DNA from: Acidobacteriota bacterium
GTDB lineage: Bacteria; Acidobacteriota; Aminicenantia; UBA2199
Assembly: GCA_025456175.1 (NCBI GenBank)
Contig: JALOLC010000003.1
Span: forward strand, 1-35,945
Length of the DNA: 35,945 nt
Direction of reading: 5' to 3'
In this document: positions 29,841 to 35,945 of the stretch, in pieces
Numbering within the stretch: position 1 is the stretch's first letter
Layout of the letters: every line of letters begins with the position of its first letter
Notes under the pieces: model-generated
Told to the model about the DNA's origin: nothing
The model's input: only the letters and a program-made list of their open reading frames with translations
Database searches by the model: none
Position numbers and translations under genes: made by a program

Positions 29841-32744
29841 TCAGGTCCCGGAATCGCTTTGAATCCGGTTGCGGCCGCCGCGCTTCGCCTCGTAGAGGGC
29901 GCTGTCGGCGCGGGCGATGAACTGATTGGCCTCGGTCGAAGCCGGCGGCACCATGGTGGCGACCCCCAGGCTGACGGTTACGATGGGCGAGACCTGTGAG
30001 GCGGGATGGGGGATGGCCAGGGCGGCGACCGCCGCGCGGATGTTCTCGGCGATGATCCGCGCCCCGTCGTTGTCTGTCCCCGGGAGCAGGAGGAAGAACT
30101 CCTCGCCGCCGGTACGCGCCGCCAGGTCGGCCGGGCGCTTGACCTGGGAGCGGATGGCCGCCGCCACCTTGCGCAGGCACTGGTCGCCCTCCTGGTGGCC
30201 GAACGTATCGTTGTAGGGTTTGAAGTAATCGATATCGGCCGTGATCACCGACAGCGGCTTCCGCTCGCGGCCGGCCACGGCCCATTCCTTCTGGAAAATC
30301 TCGTAAAAGGTGCGGTGGTTGGCCAGGTCGGTCAGGCCGTCGTAGCGGGCCAGGCGCTGCAGCTGCTGGGTGCGCTCGTCCACGATGCGCTCCAGCTTGC
30401 GCTGGCGCACGCCGGCCCGATGCAGGAAGAAGAAGAAAATCCCGGCGACCAGCAGCAGGGCGCCGGCGGCAACCAGCCAGCGGAATGCTGCCGTCTGCGT
30501 GAAATAGGGGCGCAGGGTGAAGGCGAAGGCGACGCCGTCGCGGTTCCACACTCCGTCGCCGTTGGCGGCGATGACGCGGAACGTATAGGCGCGCGGCGGC
30601 AGGTTGGTATAAAAGGCGGCGCGGCGCTGTCCGGCCTCGATCCAGTCGGTGTCGAAGCCGTCCAGGCGGTAGGCGAAGCGCACCTTGTCCACCTGCAGGA
30701 AGCTGATGGCCGTGAAGGTGATTTCGATGTTGCCCTTCCCGGGCGCGATGATGGCCGGGCCCGGCAGGACGCGTTCGCGCCCGTTGATGACAACCTTGGC
30801 GATGGCCAGCGGCGGCTCGACGCGGTTGATGCGCCGGCGTCCCGGATCGAACACGGTGAGGCCGCGGATGGTCGGGAACCACAGGCGGCCGCGGCGGTCC
30901 ACGCAGCCGGCGGGCGATGCCGGGCCGCTGCTCTCGGTCACCGTGATGCCTTCGGCCTTGCCGAAGGCGCTGCAGGGGATGCGCGCCAGCCGGCCGGCGG
31001 CAAAGGCGACGAGGTCGGCCTTGGCCACGTGGAAGATGCCCCTGTTGCCGTTCAGCCACAGCCGGCCGTTGCCGTCCTCCAGGACCTGGAAGGCCTGGTC
31101 GCTGTACAGACCGTCGCGGCTGCTGAAGCGGAAGATCTCTTCGTTGCGGATCCAGAGCAGCCCGGCATGGTCGGTGCCGACCCAGAGGTCGCCGTCGCGG
31201 TCCTTGCGGATGACCCAGATCGACTGGCCGCTCAGGTGCTGGTTGCGGATGGTCCGGAAGCGGTCCCCTTCCAGCACGGCCAGGCCGCCGTTGTAGGCGC
31301 CGACCCAGATGCGCCCCTGCCGGTCTTCCTCCAGGGCGTAGACATAGTTGTCGGGCAGGCCATCGCGGGTGGTGTAGCGGGTGGTGCGCCCCGCCGCGAT
31401 GCAGTAGAGGCCGCCGCCGTTGGTTCCGGCCCAGATGCGGCCGCTGCGGTCGGTCAGCAGGGCGCGCACGATGTTGTCGGGCACTCCCGGGACCCGGGAA
31501 AATCTCGCTCCCTTCGCTGCCGGCAGGCGGAAGAGGCCGCCGCCGTACGTGCCGACCCATAGGGCGTCGTCCCGGCCCTGGGTGATCGTCCACACGTGGT
31601 CGCTCGTCAACCCCTGGCTGAGGCCGTACGTGACCCAGCCGCTGCCTTCGCGGCGGACCAGTCCGCCGCCGACCGAGCCGACCCAGATGCGGCCCCGGCG
31701 GTCCTCGAACACCGACCGCATGGTGTCAACCGGCAGGCCATTGCGCGCCCCGTAGAGGATGAACTTGTCGTCCTTCAGCTGCAAAAGGCCGTCGCGGGTG
31801 CCCACCCAAAGACTCCCTTCCCGGTCCTCCAGGATGGCGCGGCCCGACATCATCCCGGCCAGCTTCTGGCCCATGACCGATACCTTGCCGTTGCGGACGC
31901 GTTGGAGCGGTTCCTGGTTGGAGCCGATCCACAGCACGCCGTGACGGTCGCGGTAGATGGCGCGGATGTCGGTGGACGAAAGCCGCTCCGGCAGCTGTTC
32001 GAAGCGGCCGTCGCGGAAACTGACCAGGCCGCCGCCGCTGGTGCCGATCCATAGTGTGCCCTGTTGGTCGAGGTGCAGAACGCGGACGTCATTGTGGGGC
32101 AGGCCGCTGCCGGCGGCGAACGCCTCCACGCTCATGCCCCGGATGCGGTAGAGCCCCTGGCCGGTGCCGACCCAGAGGCCGCCGGCGCCGTCGTCGGCCA
32201 GGGCGGTGATGTAGCCGGAGGCGGACCCCTGGGCTAGGGCGAGCGGCTGGAAGCGTTCGTTGGCCCAGCGGTACAGGCCGCCGGGTGTCCCGACCCACAG
32301 GGTGCCGGAGCGGTCCTGCAGCAGGCACAGAATGAAGTGGGTGTTCAGCCCCTGGCGCTCGTCGAAGCGCTCGAAGCGGCCGCGGGCGTAGCGCAGCAGG
32401 CCGGCGGTGGTACCGACCCAAAGGGCCCCATGGGCGTCCTCCGCCAGAGCCTTGATGCTGTTGCTTGCCATCTCCGGCGTGTTGTTCTTGTCGAAGACGG
32501 TGAAGGTCAGGCCGTCGAAGCGGGCCAGGCCCTCGTAGGTGCCCAGCCAGAGGTAGCCGTCGCGCGTCTGGACCATCGTCAGCACCGAGCTCTGCGGCAG
32601 GCCGTTGGCGGTGGTGAAGCGCTCCACGGCGTATTCGTCCAGCTCGAGTTGCGGGTCAAGGGCGCACAGCGGGGCAAAGCCCGCAGCCAGCAGCAGGAGC
32701 AGCACTACTGACCGCAAACCCAGGTTTGTCGGCATCTCTCTCAC
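29841..32744 (-). CDS. Diguanylate cyclase with periplasmic two-component-regulator propeller and Y_Y_Y domain
   Basis: The 967-aa protein has a signal/anchor (residues about 1-28) and then over 550 residues of repeated propeller blades (Reg_prop type: LWVGTYEGLARFDG, LWVGTTAGLLRYARG, IWVGSVGGGLVRREG and others). A Y_Y_Y-like domain follows (VRFAYRLDGFDTDW), then a membrane helix (FRWLVAAGALLLVAGIFFFFL), a short coiled coil and a C-terminal GGDEF domain. The active-site motif reads GGEEF and the RxxD inhibitory site lies exactly 5 residues before it (RPADLAARTGGEEF), so it should make c-di-GMP with product inhibition. It likely transduces an extracytoplasmic signal, perhaps a glycan. The GTG start at 32744 coincides with the predicted transcription start; ATG at 32735 is the alternative. 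Confidence 0.93.
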   Translation of the reverse strand: MREMPTNLGLRSVVLLLLLAAGFAPLCALDPQLELDEYAVERFTTANGLPQSSVLTMVQTRDGYLWLGTYEGLARFDGLTFTVFDKNNTPEMASNSIKALAEDAHGALWVGTTAGLLRYARGRFERFDERQGLNTHFILCLLQDRSGTLWVGTPGGLYRWANERFQPLALAQGSASGYITALADDGAGGLWVGTGQGLYRIRGMSVEAFAAGSGLPHNDVRVLHLDQQGTLWIGTSGGGLVSFRDGRFEQLPERLSSTDIRAIYRDRHGVLWIGSNQEPLQRVRNGKVSVMGQKLAGMMSGRAILEDREGSLWVGTRDGLLQLKDDKFILYGARNGLPVDTMRSVFEDRRGRIWVGSVGGGLVRREGSGWVTYGLSQGLTSDHVWTITQGRDDALWVGTYGGGLFRLPAAKGARFSRVPGVPDNIVRALLTDRSGRIWAGTNGGGLYCIAAGRTTRYTTRDGLPDNYVYALEEDRQGRIWVGAYNGGLAVLEGDRFRTIRNQHLSGQSIWVIRKDRDGDLWVGTDHAGLLWIRNEEIFRFSSRDGLYSDQAFQVLEDGNGRLWLNGNRGIFHVAKADLVAFAAGRLARIPCSAFGKAEGITVTESSGPASPAGCVDRRGRLWFPTIRGLTVFDPGRRRINRVEPPLAIAKVVINGRERVLPGPAIIAPGKGNIEITFTAISFLQVDKVRFAYRLDGFDTDWIEAGQRRAAFYTNLPPRAYTFRVIAANGDGVWNRDGVAFAFTLRPYFTQTAAFRWLVAAGALLLVAGIFFFFLHRAGVRQRKLERIVDERTQQLQRLARYDGLTDLANHRTFYEIFQKEWAVAGRERKPLSVITADIDYFKPYNDTFGHQEGDQCLRKVAAAIRSQVKRPADLAARTGGEEFFLLLPGTDNDGARIIAENIRAAVAALAIPHPASQVSPIVTVSLGVATMVPPASTEANQFIARADSALYEAKRGGRNRIQSDSGT

Positions 32745-32750
32745 ATGAAC

Positions 32751-32779
32751 TTTATATATGATAAATGGGCAAATTTCAA
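32751..32779 (-). promoter_or_regulatory. Sigma-70 promoter of the diguanylate cyclase gene (leaderless type)
   Basis: On the minus strand TTGAAA (32774-32779) and TATAAA (32751-32756) are 17 bp apart. Six bases (GTTCAT) precede the GTG start at 32744, as in the MBL and DUF4143 genes. No ribosome binding site precedes the GTG. Confidence 0.6.
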
Positions 32780-32903
32780 GGCGCGGTCGTGAAGATCAGA
32801 GAAGCAGCCACAAAGGGCACTGGCGGATATTCCTGGAAGCGTGATTTGCGGTACAGGGCATCGCCAAGTGTCCTCTTTTTACAACACTATTCACCTTCTG
32901 TTT

Positions 32904-32919
32904 TGGCATGGAATTTGCT
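32904..32919 (+). promoter_or_regulatory. Sigma-54 (RpoN) -24/-12 promoter
   Basis: TTGGCATG-GAAT-TTGCT: the GG (32905-32906) and GC (32917-32918) are exactly 10 bp apart, as required, and the flanking bases fit the YTGGCACG-N4-TTGCW consensus with one change (C to T). Transcription would start near 32930, 43 nt before the FecR gene's ATG, and would need an enhancer-binding activator. Confidence 0.7.
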
Positions 32920-32972
32920 ATCAGATTGATGAAGCACCGATTGTGAACAGCGCAGGAATCGAAGGAGGAACG

Positions 32973-34631
32973 ATGAAGCTGAAACAAGCCTTGTTTTTGT
33001 TACTTGTTGCCGGACTCATATTGCCGGCCGGACAACTGGCCGCGGCCGGGAATGCCATCTACGGCCATATTTCCTTTGTGGACAATGGAGCCACGATCCT
33101 TCGCGTCGATGGCGGCGAGGACCAGGCGGTTGTCAACCTGCCCCTTGCTCCCGGCGATACGGTGATCACTTCCGACGGCGGCCGCTGCGAGTTGCAGTTT
33201 GACAACGGCACCGTCGTGCGGCTGGACAAGGGTTCCCGCCTGCGCCTCGCTTCGGTGCTGGCCCCCAGCCTGACTTCGAGCTGGAAGATCACCACCCTGG
33301 AGCTGGAGAAAGGACAGTTGTACGCCCTGCCCCAGTCCTATAGCCGGGAGATGTTCCAGGTCATCACGCCCAACGCGGCGGCCAACCTCAAAACGCGGGT
33401 GCGGGCCTATGTCCGCATGGACGATGACGGCGGCACGTCGTTCTTTTCCGATGGCGGAAAATTCAACGTGCTTTATGGGGCCGACAGTCGCTCCCTAAGG
33501 AGGATCAAGATTAAGTCCAACCGCCCCGCGGCGATCACGGCTGCCCATGCCGCGTCCGGGCAGGTGGAGAAGCGGGGCCTCGAGTTCATGGCTTGGAACG
33601 AGTATGTGGACCGCCATTTCATGGAGCTGCACCGCGGCATGAGCAAGATCCCGCCCAAGCTCAAGCTGGGGAATCCGGCGCTGACCTACTGGGCTGAGAA
33701 GTGGTCTTCCCTGTACGGCGAGTGGATCTATGACGATCTGCTGGGCTATGTCTGGAGACCTGCGGATGAAGTGTTCGCCTATTCCCACCGCCCCTTCTTT
33801 CATGCCTCGTTTACGCGAATCGCTGGCCAGCTTTTCCTGGTTCCCCAAGAACCATGGAGCTGGGTGCCGGCGCACATGGGTACCTGGATCTGGCTGGATC
33901 GGGGCTGGACATGGATCCCCGGCGACTGGTTCCACCCCGGCATTGTGGACTACCAGGGCATCCATACTTTCCCCACATTCTACTATTATTGGAACTTGTA
34001 TTATTGGAACATGTACACGGGGTATCGGGATCCCCGGCTGGCTGGCGAGCCGGGATGGCCGAACCGGTTTCCCAAGAAAACACGGCCGCCGCGCCTGCCG
34101 GGCCCGGCGATCAAGATCGTCAGGAAAGTCGTGAAAACGCCTGAGGCCGAAAAACGGCGGATCGTAGACCGCGTCGTGCCAGCCATTGACGACCGCAAGC
34201 TGCCGTCCGTGCCGGCGACCTTGGTTCCGGCCCCGAGCGCGCCGCCTGCACCTGTTCACGGAACGCCTGCCGGGGCTGAGCGCACTCCGCGGCGGCAGGC
34301 TCAACCGGTGCCGACGCAGATGATCGAGAAAGGCCCGCTGCACGACTGGAATCCCGACCGGCGCTGGGCAACGAGGAACGGTTACAGCATCCGTTATGCC
34401 AGCTCCCGCAACGCCGTCGAATGCCCGGAGCTGAAGATCTTCTCGGACACGCTGCCGGGCGTCGGCCGCATGGCTCTTCGGCAATCAACCGAAGGCGGGA
34501 AGCAGGGCGGCGCCCCGGCCAATTCCGTAACCGGACAGCCGGCCGGCGGCACCGGCGCCAAGACGGGCGCGGCGGCTCCCGAGCCGAAAGCAGGGAATAG
34601 CAAGGAGAAAGACGACGGCAAAGGGCGCTGA
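32973..34631 (+). CDS. FecR-domain protein with tryptophan-rich DUF6600-like region
   Basis: The 552-aa protein has a signal peptide (MKLKQALFLLLVAGLILPAG...AAA) and a FecR-type beta domain (about residues 30-140: ILRVDGGEDQAVVNLPLAPGDTVI, then CELQFDNGTVVRLDKGSRLRL). A region of W/Y-rich repeats follows (about 245-360: LLGYVWRPADEV, FFHASFTRIAGQLFLV, WSWVPAHMGTWIWLDRGWTW), resembling DUF6600. The C-terminus is a long Pro/Arg/Lys-rich low-complexity tail. Unlike classical FecR it lacks a cytoplasmic anti-sigma segment and should be periplasmic or surface-bound; the function is unknown. A strong GAAGGAGG precedes the ATG, and a sigma-54 promoter lies about 55 bp upstream. Confidence 0.88.
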   Translation: MKLKQALFLLLVAGLILPAGQLAAAGNAIYGHISFVDNGATILRVDGGEDQAVVNLPLAPGDTVITSDGGRCELQFDNGTVVRLDKGSRLRLASVLAPSLTSSWKITTLELEKGQLYALPQSYSREMFQVITPNAAANLKTRVRAYVRMDDDGGTSFFSDGGKFNVLYGADSRSLRRIKIKSNRPAAITAAHAASGQVEKRGLEFMAWNEYVDRHFMELHRGMSKIPPKLKLGNPALTYWAEKWSSLYGEWIYDDLLGYVWRPADEVFAYSHRPFFHASFTRIAGQLFLVPQEPWSWVPAHMGTWIWLDRGWTWIPGDWFHPGIVDYQGIHTFPTFYYYWNLYYWNMYTGYRDPRLAGEPGWPNRFPKKTRPPRLPGPAIKIVRKVVKTPEAEKRRIVDRVVPAIDDRKLPSVPATLVPAPSAPPAPVHGTPAGAERTPRRQAQPVPTQMIEKGPLHDWNPDRRWATRNGYSIRYASSRNAVECPELKIFSDTLPGVGRMALRQSTEGGKQGGAPANSVTGQPAGGTGAKTGAAAPEPKAGNSKEKDDGKGR

Positions 34632-34649
34632 GGGGCAGCAGGGCGAAAT

Positions 34650-35943
34650 TCAGCTTCGGCGCCCGCCCCCATTTCCAGGCAGCGCGAAGGTGGCGATGAC
34701 GGCCACGACGCCGGCCACGAAGAACGTGAGCAGGCGCGAGGTGAGCCTGGCATTCATGCCGGAGATGCTCCACAGCACGGTGAACAGCAGGCCGCTGACG
34801 ATGGTGGCGATCACCGCCCGGCCGTGATAGCGCTTCCAGAACAGCGTGAAGAGGATGACGATGGAGAAGGTGCCGCCGATGCCGGCCCAGACATAGCCCA
34901 CCATGGTGTAGATGAGCCGGCTGGGAAAGACGTAGGCCAGCCCCAGGGCGACTACGGCCAGTATGCCGGTGATGAACCGTGAGCGGCGCAGGCTGTCCGA
35001 ACCGCTGCGCCCTTTTGCCAGCGGCTTGATCAGGTTTTCCGACAGTTCGCAGGACGAGAGGACCAGAAGCGAATCGGCGGTCGATATCATGGCGGCGATG
35101 GCGCCGGTGATCAACAGGGTGGCAAGGGCTGGTGGAAACAGTGTCAGCAAAACGGACGGCAGCACGTGCTCCTGGTCCTTCAGCCCGGCCGGGCCGAAAA
35201 TGGCGATGCCGATCCAGCCGATGGCCAGCGCCCCCATATAGGCGACCAGGGTCCAGGCGATGCCGATGTTCCGGGCCTTCTTCGCCTGGACCGCATCCTT
35301 GATGGCCATGAAGCGCATGCTCAGCTGCGGCTGGCCGCCCAGGTAGCCGAAGAACCAGGAGAAGGCCGCCATGATCATCACGCCGGCGGCGAATCCCGAG
35401 GCAAACATAGTTGGGTCCGGCTGCCTTCAGCGCTCCGGGGATGGAGGAGGCGAACAGGCCGGGAGTCTTGGCGATATAGATCAAGCCGGCGATCGGGGTG
35501 ACGACCAGGGTGACGATCATCAGCACGGCCTGGACGCAATCGGTATAGATGACGCTGAGGAAGCCGCCGTAGATGGTGTAGGGGATGATGATCAGTGCCG
35601 TGATCAGCATGCCCAGCTTCTCGTCCACGCCGAACAGGGTAAAGAGGGTCTTGCCGCCGCCGAGGAACTGGGCGCCGACATAGAAAAAAAAGAAGAAGAC
35701 AATGGTCGTGCTGGCCACGGGGCGGATCCATTTGCCCGGCTCACCGTGCTTCTTGGCGATGTACTCGCTGAAGGTGTTCACCTGGAACTTCTCCGCCTCG
35801 TCGCGCAGGCGCCAGGCCAGCCCGATCCAGGCGGTGACGATGCCGGTGACGCAGCCCAGCGCCGTCCAGATCTCGGTGAGCCCAGTGGCGTAAGCCATGC
35901 CCGGCAGGCCCAGCAGGGCCCAAGACGACTCGCCGGTGGCCCG
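34650..35943 (-). pseudogene. Sodium/solute symporter (PutP-like), frameshifted and 5'-truncated by the window edge
   Basis: Two reading frames together give an SSS-family permease. The 5' part (from 35943, TGESSWALLGLPGMAYATGLTE, to about 35400) ends in frame with SIPGALKAAGPN. The 3' part resumes one frame over with MFASGFAAGVMIMAAFSWFFGYLGGQPQLSMRFMA and continues to the stop at 34650, including the family motif AAMISTADSLLVLSSCELSENL. A single-base indel near 35395-35412 explains the break. Conservation on both sides suggests a recent mutation or a sequencing/assembly error. The gene runs off the right end of the window. It is convergent with the FecR gene, 18 bp apart. Sodium-driven uptake of proline or a similar solute is likely; the substrate is not certain. 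Confidence 0.8.
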
Positions 35944-35945
35944 CT

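Noticed and set aside
30006-31562. 518-codon + strand frame inside the diguanylate cyclase gene
   Set aside because: Antisense shadow of the propeller repeats; the repeated look comes from the blades on the other strand.
33811-34083. Small minus-strand gene inside the FecR-like gene
   Set aside because: No start signal or family; the + strand gene has signal peptide, domain and promoter support.

Overview
The window is a GC-rich (clearly above 60% by eye), gene-dense bacterial chromosome segment from a diderm (LPS-bearing) and probably anaerobic organism. The support is a pyruvate:ferredoxin oxidoreductase end, a BamA/Skp/FabZ/LpxA/LpxI envelope block, an RND tripartite pump and a sodium/solute symporter. 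LpxI in place of LpxH/LpxG, secreted amidohydrolase pairs, a FecR protein with a WxW-rich tail and a propeller/Y_Y_Y-type sensor fused to GGDEF would fit Acidobacteriota or Candidatus Aminicenantes. That placement is inference, because no rRNA or other strong phylogenetic marker is present.

Layout. 1-4178 (+): PFOR C-terminus, YciO/Sua5 protein, PgsA, an unrecognised protein with a deoxyhypusine-synthase-like look, and RarA. 4179-5757: an islet with one AAA/DUF4143 ATPase (-), followed by a second, diverged copy of the last 66 codons of rarA. 5830-8363 (-): two overlapping secreted amidohydrolase-family genes; the second seems to have lost its metal ligands. 8495-11611 (+): a tightly packed set of small hypothetical protein, AMMECR1-like protein, YjbQ, two PilN/PilO-like membrane proteins and D-aminoacyl-tRNA deacylase, followed by a heptamer-repeat region and a strong terminator. 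11966-12241 (-): FmdB-type zinc ribbon. 12410-19306 (+): a seven-gene envelope operon (bamA, skp/ompH, fabZ, lpxA, lpxI, Gfo/Idh oxidoreductase, serine beta-lactamase-like), with stop/start overlaps from skp to the end. 19328-19837 (-): secreted SNase-fold protein with altered catalytic residues. 20028-25598 (+): TolC-like, membrane-fusion and RND pump genes. 25651-26373 (-): MBL-fold hydrolase. 26469-29668 (+): TPR protein, DHA2-type MFS exporter, MtfA-like peptidase. 29841-32744 (-): large periplasmic-sensor diguanylate cyclase. 32973-34631 (+): FecR/DUF6600-like protein behind a textbook sigma-54 promoter. 34650-35943 (-): PutP-like symporter, frameshifted and cut by the window edge.

Themes. 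(1) Outer-membrane biogenesis (BamA, Skp) is co-transcribed with lipid A synthesis (LpxA, LpxI) and fatty-acid dehydration (FabZ); lpxD is absent from its usual place. (2) Several first genes of transcription units have a sigma-70 -10 box ending exactly 6 nt before the start codon and no Shine-Dalgarno, which predicts leaderless mRNAs. (3) The rarA/ATPase locus looks like an integration event that left a direct repeat of the target gene's 3' end, with 70 identical bp followed by about 84% identity. (4) Three genes belong to enzyme families but lack canonical catalytic residues or an intact frame: the second amidohydrolase, the SNase-like protein and the symporter. No CRISPR array, tRNA, rRNA, transposase or phage gene was seen.
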